Assembly (NCBI RefSeq): GCF_037176765.1
Contig: NC_090023.1
Span: 25,741,366-25,805,365 of the forward strand
DNA: 64,000 bases
Direction of reading: 5' to 3'
Source: Anolis sagrei
Taxonomy: Eukaryota > Chordata > Lepidosauria > Squamata > Anolidae
The position numbers and the translations under genes were made by a program. The stretch's first letter is position 1. Each line of letters opens with the position of its first letter. Below, in pieces: positions 33,537 through 45,228 of this stretch. The notes beneath the pieces were generated by a model that was not told the DNA's origin, did no database searches, and saw only the letters and a list, made by a program, of their open reading frames with translations.

Positions 33537-36500
33537 TCATCTGCAGCAGAAGAACTTCACGTCATTAAGGGCTGTGTCATCACCCTTCATTTGGGGAGCC
33601 TCCACCTTGGTCTGGATTCCACAGATGGAAGCAGAACGGCAGCGATGGCTCCAATGACCAAAATGACCCCGTTTTGTTACGTGTCTAGCGATTACACTTC
33701 CATCCTGGCACGTGAACTGGATATTGTTGGCTGCCGTATCATCACCTTCCTTTTGGTTGCTTTCCACTCTCAGAGAGAAAGAGACCAGATTGCCTTTGGG
33801 GCAAATTTTAACTTTTGTCCATTTTCCCTTCCTGCCAAAGAAAACAAATTATGTTAGCGAGATTGTTGAGCATACAGTGTTCCAATCCAATCCAAATTGG
33901 AGGTGTTGGTGATAAATTCTTAAACAGTTTGGTGATAAAGTCCTAACAGTTGGAAGGAATATTAAACTGCTTCAGGACTGAGGTCTGTTGGTCTGTGAAA
34001 TTCAGGGCCATTCAAGGCCCTCAACTTTTGATCTAAGTTTGAGACAAAAAACAAGGTTTTTGGTGATGACATTAAGTGTTATGCAGTAAGTATTGATCAA
34101 AGCTTATCACTGATTCTATGATTCAAATACATACATAGAGAATATCTAACTGGCTTGAACATTAAGACATAAATCTTACTTAAAATGTCTAACAGAGCAT
34201 AGTGAAATGAAGTGATTATGCTTGCTCTTACTTATAGAGCTAGAAGCATATTCCAACAATATTTGGAGGGCTTTATGTTTCCCAACCCTGTCATAGATCC
34301 AGATCAAAATGTTTTCATCTTATTTAAATTATTTATGCTTTAAATCTGAAAGTATTTTGCTTCTAAAAAAAAAGAAATAAATAGTCTTAGCTTTGTATCA
34401 TGGGTCAGTTTTAATTGTATCTTTTACTTGAGCATCACTTTTCCACAAAGGAGGGTCAATTTCAAGTCTGAATTCCTTTCCCAACCTCAGCATGATGGTG
34501 GGAAAGCACTTTGCTCCCTTACAGTGAGAGAGAAGACTAAAGAATCCTGGCTGGGACTTGTTGTGGGTGGGGACACCAGAAGCACTCTGTCCACCCTGCT
34601 CATTCCTTTGTCGACACTGACCCACCCACCCATCTCCACAACACTAAACTTTGCAAGGGCCAGGTACAAATTCCCTCCTCCCCCCTTACATTCTAGGGGA
34701 AATTTTCACCTATCCTACACTGCTTAATACATGGCAAATTGGGTGAGTGAGTTCTAAATAGACTTCACTATGCGAAATAGAAATAGGTACACATTAGTGT
34801 GCACCACAGGAAATAGGGGATGGGGGCTCAGTTCTCCACCAGTTTACCCAATGCAACATTTGGATTGCATTCTGGGACCGTGGTTTCTCGCCCATTGTTT
34901 GAGGATGAGTTGATCTATGATGGCCACTGTTTCTTTCTATTACACAACAAATTGAAGTGTAAGTTCAAGTTCATGGACAAGTTCAAGTTTATGTTCATGC
35001 CTTCAAATTAATTGGCAGATCACACAAGATTAATTGGTAACGTATACTAAAAGTTGCTCATATTTAATCCAAAATTTTGTGTTGTCTCGTGATTTCACTG
35101 GTGGAAGAGCAAATGGGTTCCTTGGGTCAATTAGTTTTATCTTTTTTCCACTACTTCTTCTTTTGCCCTTTCCCTCTGGGCACAAAGCAGGACCAACCCT
35201 AGACATTTTGCTGCCTGATACAAAAGCCACAAGATGCCAGTCAATTTACTAGATCAGGTACTATCTACATATGCTGTAAAATCCAGAATGATGTGGGGTG
35301 GCAGGATAACGCCTAATGTGCACTGTAATGTGCATCCATCCATTTTAAAAGTCAGAATGAAGTCTGTAATCTGCAATAAATGTGCTGCAGCAGATTAGTG
35401 TATGGATGTGGCAGAGCAAGAATTCAGGAGCAATATGTGCAGCTCCCATGTGAACAGAACCACCACTGGAAATTTGAAGGAAGGAATTGAATATGGCACT
35501 CACATGAAGGTAAACAAATACCACCATCACCACCACCCCCCACCCCCATTTATATTTTTCAGTTGGAAGATGAGTTGCATCGCTGATTCTAGTCTGATAG
35601 GCTACTGCAGCATATTTCTCCCAACAGGGTAAGGAAAAAATATTGCTTTGTTGGATCAATTTGGCATAAAGGGAATTTTGTGGACCGCTGGATCTTTTCC
35701 TCAGTTTCTCAGATTGCATATGAGACACTGCAGAATGGAACTGCATTTCCTTAATCCACATTCTGATCTGGATTATGTGGCTGTGTAGAAGTACCTGAAA
35801 GAACTTTCTTGCTCTCTGATGGTAAACATACAGTGATACATGACATGTACCACAGTTTTCCAGCTTTTCATGCATGCCAGATAGGCATTACTTATACATT
35901 TTCTTAGCTTATGTTTTCTGGTACTGTTTCATTATCTGGATGGAGGCTACTAGGGGGCACTAGAGAGGGAAGGATAATTCATTTTATGGGGGAGAGTTGA
36001 AGGAAGAAAAACATTTCCTTAATTTTTGATGGTTATTCTTCCTCCCCTCCCCCTTCCCATATAATAGATTAGGGTTATTTCCATAACAGGGACTGTGACG
36101 GCGTGAGTGGCGCCACCTACACATAGAACTGTTAGTTGCAAGATTTAAACTGCTTAATCCTGCCCCTTTTACCCTGCTTATGTATAGTTGCATGGATTGA
36201 TTACTTATAGGTGTCAATCAGTACTGTTTGGCTCCACCTCTTCCTGCAGGAGGGGAATGCTTCCTTTCTTTTCATTCTGCCATCAGAGTTCCTACCATAT
36301 GGACGTGAATAAGAGACTTGACTCTAAAAGACCCTGATTTAAGTTACCTCTTAGCACCAGTTCTGAGGTTTTTTACCCTTGAGACTTGTGCTTCATGTTC
36401 AGACCAACCTGAACGACGTTGGAAGTCTCAAGTGCCTTCAATCCGGTTCTTTTGGCACCAAAGGAAGATCCTGAGTCTTCAAAACATAGGCCATCTGAAC

Positions 36501-39500
36501 TGGGGTTGTGGTTTGCTCCGGCATTCACAACCATTGCGGAAAGAGGAAACTTGGTGAGGCTTCTCAGCTTCTAACACCTTGGACCCAGGACTAATTGAGA
36601 CTGTAACGTATATTTTCCTTCACCCCTCTGAATTTTCCAGCTCATTGCTTTAGAGAAATAACTCTTTGTGATCAATAAAACTTTTTTTGAGTTATTTACA
36701 GTGTTTTGGGTTTTTGAGAGTTCCAGTTTCCTATAGGAGGGCAAGAAGCAATCCCTTGGGGAAAAGATGCCACGTCCATCCCTCTTTCATTAAGAAAAAT
36801 AGCCCCCAAGCGCGACGGCACAGGGACATGTGTGGGGGGAATAACAGGAAAATGGGAAATGATTTTCCTAATGTAACCCACCCTCCTTCCCCATAAAACG
36901 GACTATCCTTCTCTCTCTAATGCCCCTAGTGGCCTCTGCCTGGATAATGGAAGAGTACCTGTTTTCTTCTTCATTAATAACTTTCTCAACACTGAGTACA
37001 TTTTGATGCTGTTTGTTTATCCTTGTTTTCATGTGTAAAAAGTTAGAGGATATGAGATAAAAGATTGTAGCCTTGGCTATCCAAGCATCCCCTTCCAAAT
37101 GATAACACCAAAGAGAAAGTGAAGCATAAGCAAACAAACTGAATACTCACGGTCCAGTTGTAGACTGTATTACTTCTCTATTACTACAATACAGGCGAAT
37201 TCCATTCAAGCCTGTGTCATCCCATAAACCTTGATCGGCTTCAACCTGGTGACAGAAAAAAATAACAAGACGAATGTAAAACTGTGGATAAATCCAGGAT
37301 TACAACAGTGGAAATCTGTCCACGAGGAGAGGATACAGTGTCAGTTAGAGAAATGTAGAAATTGTTGCCAAATCTGAGACTCCATTACAGATGAAGAAAT
37401 GCAATTTATTAACACAGGTTCACCATTTCCATTTAGAGCAGTGGTTCCCAACCTGTTGTCCGTGGCCACCAGTGGTCAGCAAAAACTAAAATATAGTCTG
37501 TGGCCTCACCATTACTACACTGTTGCAATGAGAGTGACTGGTCTCACGAAACCCTCAGTTACTTATTTATTTATTGCATTTATATACCGCTTTTCTCACC
37601 CTTGGAAGGACTCAAAGTGGTTCACAACATGATCAATGGCAAAATTCAATGCCTCACATGTACAAAATATCATATATAAAATCAATAACATAACAATAAG
37701 TTAAAACCATTAAAACTGTAAACTATAACAATAATCACAAAACTAACATAAAACATTTGGAGACTGCATCAATCCCGGGTGTCTTTGGCTACTTCCATAT
37801 TCTCAAAATTCTTTAATTCTCCAAATGCCTGCTTGAGTAACCAAGACTTAAGTTGTTTCCTAAACAACTTAAGAGGAGGGAGGGGGCTGAACTAATCTCC
37901 CTGAAGAGGGAGTTCCACAGCTGAGGGGCCACCACCTAGAAGGCCCTGTCTCTTCAAGGCTTATTAAATATGATCTTCTGTGGGCAAGCAGATGACAACT
38001 ACTGGATGGCATGTGTTCTGTATCAGAAACTAGAACTGATGTGGTCTATCCAGTGCAATTTTCTGAATCAGCACCCAAATAACCAAACTGAATCTAAAGT
38101 TGACCAAAAACCAATTCGTTACCCTTTTGGTACTAATATTGTAGAGTGGTCCCTGGTCAAAGTGGTCCCTGGTCAAAAAAAAAAGGTTGGGAACCACTGA
38201 TTTAGAGTGCCATTGCTATGGATATGGCACAGCATAGAGGTGGTCAAAAGGAACATCCTGTACTACAATTCACACAGCCACTGATCCCAGGGACAAACAG
38301 GGATGGTCACCTTTCTTACAGCATGCCTGAATGATGGCACAACCACACCAATTTGCTGCTCTCTATCAGAATTCTTGTTGGGAAGGTAACTCTGCTCTGT
38401 TCAATTTCTTAATTTTTAACATTTAATTTTTTTGAAATTATTTTTTCAATGAACTTTTTAGGTTGGAGAGGGAGTAGGAGAAAGAGGGAGAGCTGCAAAA
38501 TTCCTCTTCCTAATCTAAGAATCCTTCCAATGCCAGCACAGAAGTACTCAGGCCTCATCACACCAGGTAAATTCTGCTACTGTGCCATGATCAGAGGCTA
38601 TTGATAGGTTTTGACCATCAAAAGCTGGCATCAGATTCATTGTGGGAGGTAGCAATTGGACAATGGGTATCACAGGGTAAAGGTCTTGATTCTGTGCTGA
38701 TTTGGCACCACAATGCATTAAAGTACATTTCAGAAAGGATAGTAGTTTAAAAATGAAGAATAGTCCCAAAAATTGAGTGGTAGGTGTAGGAGGCAATTTG
38801 AAAGAAACTGACACAAATCACAAAGGTAACCCAAGGTCAGAAAGCAACAAATTGACCAAATTGGTTTTATTTATTTACTGTAGGTTTTCATGGCCAGAAG
38901 CACTGGGTTATTGTAGGTTTTTTGGGCTGTATGGCCATGTTCTAGAAGCATTCTCTCCTGATGTTTTGCCTGCATCTGTGGCATGCATCCTCAGAGGTTG
39001 TGAGGTAAACCTCACAACCTCTGAGGATGCTTGCCACAGATGCAGGTGAAACATCAGGAGAGAATGCTTCTAGAACATATTTACTATTTATTTATTTTAT
39101 TTGTATCCCATCTTTCTCCCAATATATGGACCCACGATGGCTAACAATAAATATAAAGCAATGCAAATTAAAACAATTATGTCATTAACCATTAAATTAT
39201 TGAAATGCATTAAAATTCAACACTTCCTCAAAAATCCCAGCCATAGCATTTCTCAGAAGCCCACCCCTCATAAGTTCATGAATGCCTAGTGGCAGAAGAA
39301 TGTCTTCACCTGCCTAGAAAAAGCAAGCCAGGGATGGGGCCACACTGGTTTCTCTAGGGCAGGAGTTCAAGAGTCTGGGTGCAGACACCAAAAGGAGAGA
39401 TCGAGGACCTGCATGATGGAGTTACAGTGCACTTCAAGGCTTTTCAAAGAGTGAAAATCCTCAACATAGCCCTGATAAGTAGTTTTGTCTGAAGGAGAGA

Positions 39501-39652
39501 GTGACTGGTTCAAAATGGGATTAGGAGGGTGGAAAAAGCCCTACCGTAGCAAGCTTCAAGTCTCCCAATCAATGATCAATGTCGGATGGGGCAGCAAATA
39601 CTGGAATATAGAGTTGTCGCACTAAAGTAGCCTGGCAGTGGGCCCTGCTAAT

Positions 39653-39691
<39 letters not shown>

Positions 39692-41393
39692 GAATACTGT
39701 GTCTAATTCTGGGCACCGTAATTGAAGGAAGATGTTGACAAGCTGGAAAGTGTACAGAGGAGGGCGACTAAGATGATCAAGGGTCTGGAGGACAAGCCCT
39801 ATGAGGAGCAGCTTAAAGAGCTGGTCATGTTTAGCCTGCAGAAGAGAAGGCTGAGAGGAGACATTATAGCCATGTATAAATATGTGAGGGGAAGTCATAG
39901 GTAGAAGGGAGCAAGCTTGTTTTCTGTTGCCCTGGATACTAGAACACTGGACAATGGCTTCAAACTACAGGAAAGGAGATTCCACCTTAACATGAAGAAG
40001 AACTTCCTAACCATGAGAACTGTTCAGCAGTTGAACTCTCTGCTCCGGAGTGTGGTTAAAGGCTCCTTCTTTGGAGGATTTGAAACAGAGGCTGGATGGA
40101 CATCTGTTGGAGTTGCTTTGAAGGCAATTTTCCTGCTTCTTGGCAGGGGGTTGGACTGGATGCCCCACAAAGTCTCTTCCATTCTATACATACATAGGAC
40201 ATCCCACTCTAGACCAGAAAACTTCCGGGCCCTAAGATGTCTACTAATGTTAAAGTACCTAATGTAGATTCAAACCTCACCATTTTAGTCTGGCATTTTT
40301 GCCACTGAATAGACTCAGAAGCAGAGTGGGCAGATCAAAAGACAACCTGGCAAAATGGCACTACCTAAACGAACCCCAAACTTTGTGTGACTGCAGAGCA
40401 AAACAGACAACTCCGCATCTATATGCTTGTCCACTGTGCCCTGCCTCAAGTACAAAGGAGGAATTGTTGGAGGCTACAGACAATGCCATTGCTGTTGCCC
40501 GTTTTTGGTCAAAAGATATTTAGCTGCCTGCACACCTTCTATTTTTATCAGTTTTATACTAATTTATGCAATGCTTTTGATACGAAATAAGTAAACCACT
40601 GCATTACAATACAACATACAACCTGTTGACATGAAAGCTCATTTATTTCAAATGGGCTTTGAGGCAAGGGATACTCGGAAGTGGTTTTCTCTGAAATATA
40701 GCCTACATCACCTGGTTTTCATTAGCAATTTACTATCCAAGTACTAAGCATAGCTGACTCTGATCAGCTTCCAAGATCTGATAGAATTTTGAATATTTAG
40801 GATGTCTGTGTGCAGTGACATCCCAAAAATAAGCAATGCTTCATTGTGTCTGTCTTAGGTAAAGGTAAAGGTTTTCCCCTGACATTCTCTAGTTGTGTCC
40901 GACTCTGGGGTTGGTGCTCATCTCCATTTCTAAGCCAAAGAACTGCGTTATCCGTAGACATCTCCAAGGTCATGTGGCCAGCATGACTGCATGGCGAGCC
41001 ATTACTTACCCCACCACAATTTTGTTAGCAGGAGCACCCTCTCTTTCACAGACATATTGAACTTTAACACTGCTCTAGGACCTATGTTATTAGATCAAAC
41101 TTTCTCAACCCAGTGAGACCATTAACACCCATTATGCTTGATTAACTGCTATGTTGGCTAGGATTGTACTCTAAATTATTTGAGGTTTTCCACACAGTGT
41201 CTGAAAAGAAAAAAGAACTTACCTTTACTGAAAAGCCTCTAGCATAACCTTTGGAGCAAAACTGAGGTTTTCCCCATTTACCCCAAGAGCCTCCATTTTT
41301 CACTGAAATGACAGAATTATATCTTCGGGCCTCTGCATTCCAGAGGCAATAGGGAAGGATCAGGAAGAGCAGACTGCTGATGGAGAAAACCAT
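33537..41393 (-). CDS. VMO1: VMO1-C, basic vitelline membrane outer layer 1-like secreted protein
   Basis: Exons 41223-41393, 37151-37245 and 33537-33831 give 186 codons plus TGA, with the same exon sizes and phases as VMO1-A. The signal peptide is [18 protein letters not shown], cleaved probably after AEA. The eight family cysteines are kept (46, 77, 99, 130 and the last four). It is the most diverged paralog. The first repeat turn reads LWDDT instead of GRGDD, and many surface positions are lysine or arginine ([41 protein letters not shown]). The mature protein should therefore be more basic than A. The open frame over three exons with intact splice sites argues for a working gene. Intron 1 (37246-41222) holds a hAT element and a CR1; intron 2 (33832-37150) holds an LTR fossil. 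Confidence 0.86.
33832..36090. other. VMO1-C intron 2, left part
   Basis: No exon is recognised. A MITE-like phrase at about 34245-34310 pairs with 7875-7960, and a CACCACC run is at about 35520-35550. Confidence 0.4.
36095..36710 (+). mobile_element. Solo LTR-like fossil in VMO1-C intron 2
   Basis: Starts TGTGACGGCGTGAGTGGCG and carries a late polyadenylation-type signal GATCAATAAAACTTT close to its end (TTATTTACAGTG). The length of about 600 bp and lack of coding suit a solo LTR, family not certain (Gypsy-like or ERV). No target duplication was identified. Fossil. Confidence 0.5.
36711..37140. other. VMO1-C intron 2, right part
   Basis: No recognised exon or repeat; ends with normal intron sequence before exon 2. 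Confidence 0.4.
37439..38199. mobile_element. hAT element X, copy 2, in VMO1-C intron 1
   Basis: Terminal repeats CAGTGGTTCCCAACCT and AGGTTGGGAACCACTG are perfect inverses. The target duplication ATTTAGAG is perfect (37431-37438 and 38200-38207). An antisense L2-like tail (about 37560-37960, TTTATATACCGCTTTTCTC) is nested inside. Same family as 8199-9726. Confidence 0.93.
38208..38875. other. VMO1-C intron 1, unassigned
   Basis: No recognised repeat or exon. A minus-strand reading frame at 38548-38814 has no family resemblance I can name. Confidence 0.4.
38876..39077. repeat. Palindromic Penelope-related repeat, copy 2
   Basis: TTCTAGAAGCATTCTCTCC to CAGAGGTTGTGAGG is followed directly by CCTCACAACCTCTGAGGATG back to GGAGAGAATGCTTCTAGAAC. 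The arms are about 75 bp with almost no spacer. Confidence 0.8.
39080..39560 (-). mobile_element. L2-type LINE 3' region, antisense
   Basis: Begins TTATTTTATTTGTATCCC and TCTTTCTCCCAATATATGG, the reverse of the GGGATACAAATAAA-type tail, and continues as 3' UTR-like text. Diverged; the right border is uncertain. Confidence 0.5.
39653..39691. repeat. (TAGA)n simple repeat
   Basis: About nine perfect TAGA units. A shorter TAGA run is at 53416-53437. Confidence 0.95.
39692..40195 (+). mobile_element. CR1 LINE 3' fragment
   Basis: Sense CR1 ORF2 C-terminus: [18 protein letters not shown] then [18 protein letters not shown], with a stop at 39902-39904, followed by the usual 3' region (GGTTGGACTGGATGCCCC) and a short end. 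The TAGA array at its left border may reflect its insertion site. Confidence 0.88.
40855..41040 (-). mobile_element. tRNA-derived SINE, family S2, partial
   Basis: Antisense 3' part: AGGTAAAGGTTTTCCCCTG, GTCCGACTCTGGGGTTGG, CAAGGTCATGTGGCCAGC. The tRNA head is missing. It lies in VMO1-C intron 1 about 180 bp from exon 1. An S3-like remnant precedes it at about 40640-40800. Confidence 0.8.
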
Positions 41394-41453
41394 TGTACCA
41401 AATGCGCTGAGCCTAGGTGCAAAAACCTAACTGAAGAGCACCAACCTTGAATA

Positions 41454-41520
41454 TTTATAGCCTGGGTATTTGAGCTGACTCACATCTGTAAACCAGGAAA
41501 TTATCTAAGAACATTGTGCG
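41454..41520 (-). promoter_or_regulatory. VMO1-C core promoter with TATA box and AP-1-like site
   Basis: TATAAA is the complement of 41454-41459, 60 bp before the ATG. TGAGTCA (complement of 41476-41482) has the same 16-bp spacing to the TATA box as in VMO1-A. Farther upstream is AATTTCCTGGTTTACAG. Confidence 0.7.
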
Positions 41521-41539
41521 AAAGAAAGAGTTGCTTAGA

Positions 41540-41850
41540 ATTTTGGTTGGGACTGATCCAAAGATGTGTCAACCATTGACCTTTCCTTTGTCCTGCTAGT
41601 ATCCTAGATTTATTTATTTTTTTTATTTATTGGATGTAGACATTTTCATCTGTCTCCCTTAGAATGGCAGCAATGAGATTTTCAGCTATTCAAGTGATGT
41701 ATCAAAAATCCTCATGCTAGGCTACAAAATAAATTGGGTAATAAATCTAATTTTTTTAAAATTGCCACACACTGAAGAATTCATTCATATAAGGGACTCA
41801 TGGTTGTGAAACTTGTGTTAAGGAAACATTGGGGAGAAAAAGAAGGGGGA
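41540..41850 (-). promoter_or_regulatory. Conserved distal 5' flank of VMO1-C
   Basis: Contains GGGACTGATCCAAAG, ATTGACCTTTCCTTTG, AAAAATCCTCATGC and CATATAAGGGACTCATGG, shared with the B flank and partly with A. It is the most continuous copy, broken only by a T-rich patch at 41615-41640. Confidence 0.65.
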
Positions 41851-42194
41851 AAATGTAAATAAATACCTATGGTCCATGGTCTTCAGTGACGTAACAAAAT
41901 GAACACAGAAAGAATGGATAATAAATAAGATGAACCTGAACTCTTAATACAAAGCCCATCTACCAGTGTACACCTATGAGAGTTCCTACACTGCCCTCAC
42001 TTTGAAAGAATAAGCTCTGGCTGCTTTTCCCCGCTCTTAATACAACAAAGCAAATATATAAATAATATCACTGAAACCTGGTTGGATGAGTCTATGATTG
42101 CAATATAGTAAGGGGGGGGGTGCAGGGGCGGCTCAACCATTTTGCAAAGTAAGCCTTTGCAGTATAGTTGATTTTGCCCAGGGGCGCTCTTGAG

Positions 42195-42350
42195 GTGCTC
42201 TTGGGGGAAAATAGACCTTGACATATGCGAGTTGTAGTTACTGGGATGCATAGTTCACCTAAAATCAAAGAGCATTCTGAACTCCTCCAATGATAGAAAT
42301 GAACCAAATATGGCACACAGAACTCCCACAATGAACAGAAAATATATATC
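42195..42350. mobile_element. Fragment of the 290-bp unit of the SPIN-like element
   Basis: GGAAAATAGACCTTGACAT, CACCTAAAATCAAAGAGC and GGCACACAGAACTCCCAC are the inverse of text at 11660-11810. No terminal repeats. Confidence 0.7.
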
Positions 42351-42439
42351 AGTGATTGGTTGGTGGTGGTGGGAATACTTTTTGCTTACCATTAAAAATT
42401 ACCTAGGGCCACCTCTGGAAGGGTGGTATAACCTATTTC

Positions 42440-42860
42440 TGAAAATTAGACCAAACATGAAAGAAGGAGAAGTAACACTATATATCAAGGAATTTACACC
42501 TGTGAGGAGGATCATTACATACATCCTGAAAGCCAGGTTGAGAGTATCTGGGAAAAATTAAGAGAGAAAGAAACAACAGGGATGCCATTGTTGGTATCTT
42601 CTACAAACCTCCAAGTCAGACTGAAGACCTGGATGGTGTCTTCCTAAAACAGATGACTATATATATTCAGAAAGGAGAGATATACAATAATATTGATGGG
42701 AGGTTTTAACTCTGCTAATATTTATTGAAAGACAAACTTTGCCAAGAATATCAGGTCCAACAAATTTTTCACTTGCCTTGCAGACAATTTCATGTTCTAG
42801 AAGATAGAAGAGGAAACAAGGGGATTGGTTATTTTAGGTCTGATGTTAATCAACAATTTG
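42440..42860 (+). mobile_element. CR1-clade LINE endonuclease fragment, decayed
   Basis: One frame reads DAIVGIFYKPPSQTEDLDGV then FLKQMTIYIQ, matching the YRPPNQ-type region of CR1 endonucleases. A LMGGF-like and SANIY-like echo follows in shifted frames. Many breaks. Confidence 0.65.
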
Positions 42861-42867
42861 GTTGTGT

Positions 42868-43122
42868 GTGTCCAGAGTGACTTGAGAAGTCACTTCTGGT
42901 GTGAGAGAATTGGCCATCTGCAAGGACATTGGCCAGGGGATGCCCAAATGTTTTGATGTTATATCATTTTTGTGGGAGGCTTCTCTCAGGTCCCCGTATG
43001 GGGAGCAGGAGCTGACAAAGGAAACTCATCCATGCTGTCCCTGGATTTGAACTTGTGACCTGTCAGTCTTCAGTCCTGACATCAAAAAGTTTTAACCCAT
43101 TGTGCCACCGGAGGCTCCTTAT
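42868..43122 (-). mobile_element. tRNA-derived SINE, family S1
   Basis: Antisense full copy: GAGTGACTTGAGAAGTCAC, GAGAGAATTGGCCATCTGC, GACCTGTCAGTCTTCAG and TGTGCCACCGGAGGCTCC. Confidence 0.85.
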
Positions 43123-43329
43123 CAAGTGTGAGGACCTGGTAAATGACCTGATAAAAACAAATAAAAGAGGTTTTTAATTATTATTATATCAATAGCAAAA
43201 GGAAAGACAAAGAAATGGTTGGGCAATTGCATATAGGCCATGGCGAAATGTTAACAGAACAGAGAAAGACATGATCAGAATCCAAAATGGCCTTCACAAA
43301 TTATAGACCTGGGCCAAAACTTAAAAAAA

Positions 43330-43745
43330 AAGTTTCAACCGTAAGAAATGTACTACACTTTGGCAATAAAAATGAAATGCACATATAGGATGGGTGACAC
43401 CTGGCTTGAAACCAGTCCATGTAAAAGGGATCTAGGAGTGCTGGTAGACCACAAGCTGAACATGAATCAACAGTGTGATGCAGCAGCTAAAAAAAAGACT
43501 AGGACACCAAGTAATGGATCCAAACTTCAGGAAAAGTGATTCCATCTAGGAAGAACTTTCTGAAGTAAGAGGTGCTTGGCAGTGGAATATCCTGTCTTGT
43601 TATATGATATAATCTTCTTCTCTGGAGTTTTTAAGCAGAGACTGGGTGGCCATCTGCCTAGAGTGATTTGATTATGCGTTACTGTGTGGCACAGTTGGAC
43701 AGGATGCCCCTTGTGGTCTCTTCCAACTGTATGATTCTATGAAAA
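43330..43745 (+). mobile_element. CR1 LINE 3' part with internal deletion
   Basis: RMGDTWLETSPCKRDLGVLV then DHKLNMNQQCDAAAKK is CR1 ORF2. About base 43500 it jumps to the 3' region (GGATCCAAACTTCAGG) and ends CCAACTGTATGATTCTATG, the normal CR1 terminus. Confidence 0.85.
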
Positions 43746-43754
43746 GGGAACTCC

Positions 43755-43960
43755 ACATTACGTCTTGTATGGGATAAGGCAAAAATGTATATAAAAGTCT
43801 CAGGTGCTGGGAGTTCTCAATTTGCCTTTGTGCTTTGAGCCTTTAATGCACAGTAAAACCAATAAAACAATTCCTGCTTTAAAAAAAACTGGTTAGCCAC
43901 AAGGTATAACACAAGAAAGAGAGAAACCCATTGTTCATAATTATCAAGCATTTATCTCTC
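43755..43960 (+). repeat. Repeat block shared with 2266 and 22197, possible LTR fossil
   Basis: The best preserved of three: GTATATAAAAGTCTCAGG, GCCTTTGTGCTTTGAGCC, AAACCAATAAAACAATTCC. TATA-like and AATAAA-like motifs about 75 bp apart suggest an LTR. Broken, no coding part. Confidence 0.45.
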
Positions 43961-44965
43961 CTGTCCTTTGAAATCTGTACAGCAGGGGACATGCTGTTCA
44001 TGTTAATAGATAGGGAATTTTATGACACTGCACACAATCACTCTGTCCCACAAAGATACTAATACTCTTTTTGTTGGAAACAGTTTCAGTCCTGGGCTGA
44101 CCTCTGGCACTAATTCAGTCCTATATATATTTGTTTAGTGATATTCACTCTGCAAAAATTGTGGGTTTTGAGCCCGGTGTTTCTAGCTCCAAAATTGAAT
44201 GAAACATGGACAGATTGAAGGCTAAAGGAAAAGAGGAATGTATTCACTTGGCTAAAGCAGATGCTCAATGCAAATATACAAAAATATTTATAGCACTTTG
44301 ACAGTAGTTTGAAACAAAAGGCTTTGCCTCCCTGGAAGCTGATTGGCTCACCCCGGGGCCAGCTAGGATCCACAAGTCACTTGGCTGGGACATATTTTCT
44401 GTCAATGTTTCTGACTGGTCTCCAGGATTGGGGTGAACTTTAATAAATTATTGTTCAGTTTGATGTGTTGTGGCTGTTGTTTGTTCTGCCTCTCATGTGT
44501 ATGGGAATAGAAAGAATGTTGTAGAGTTTGATCTAATGGGTGCTAATGATGTTAGTTTCCCCAGCCTGAGCGAGGACAATCATCTTGGTGAAACATTGGG
44601 TTGCAATATGTGCCTGAATGGGTTCCCAGGGAAAGATAGAGACAAGGTGATGGGTAACTTCCATGACCATTTGTTTGGTTTCGTTCTTGTGTATGTGGAC
44701 GGTGAAGCCATTGTTAGGGGATTATGTCTACTGCCTGACACAGAAATGGGGTTCACTTATGCTTCCCTCTGGTGAGTGTGTGAGTGCTTGTAAAACTTGT
44801 ATGTCATCTGTGGAGGTTAACCCAAATCATCTTCTGGGTGAAAGGCCACAATGGACTCGGCTGTCAAGACTTTCCTAAGACCATGAGTTTCAACATCCTC
44901 TTTGGGGTCCTGGGGTTTCGATAACATATAGAGCAAAAAAGCTAATTTAGTCACCATTGCACTTT
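43961..44965. other. No recognised feature
   Basis: A frame at 44470-44775 could encode 101 residues (start MAVVCSASHVYGN) but resembles no family I know, has no splice or promoter support, and may be part of an unclassified repeat. Confidence 0.35.
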
Positions 44966-44971
44966 ACAGAT

Positions 44972-45228
44972 GTTTATTGTTTTGTGTCAGGAGCAACGAG
45001 ATACTGCAAGTCGCTTCTGGTGTGAGATAATTGGCCATCTGCAAGGAACACCCAGATGTTTTGATGTTTTACCATCCTTGTGGGAAGCTTCTTTCATGTC
45101 CCCACATGGGGAGCTGGAGCAGACAGAGGGAGCTCATCCATGTTCTGCCCAGATTCGAACCTCCAACCTGTCGGTCTTCAGTCCTGCTAGCACAAGGGTT
45201 TAACCCATTGTGCCACCAGGAGCTTTAC
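44972..45228 (-). mobile_element. tRNA-derived SINE, family S1
   Basis: Antisense: TGTGTCAGGAGCAACGAG, AAGTCGCTTCTGGTGTGAG, AACCTGTCGGTCTTCAGTC, TGTGCCACCAGGAGC. Near full-length with an inner gap around 45050. Confidence 0.85.

Noticed and set aside
44470-44775. Open frame of 101 residues as a possible new gene
   Set aside because: No resemblance to a known family, no splice signals, promoter or codon bias that I can see; such lengths occur by chance in repeat-rich DNA.
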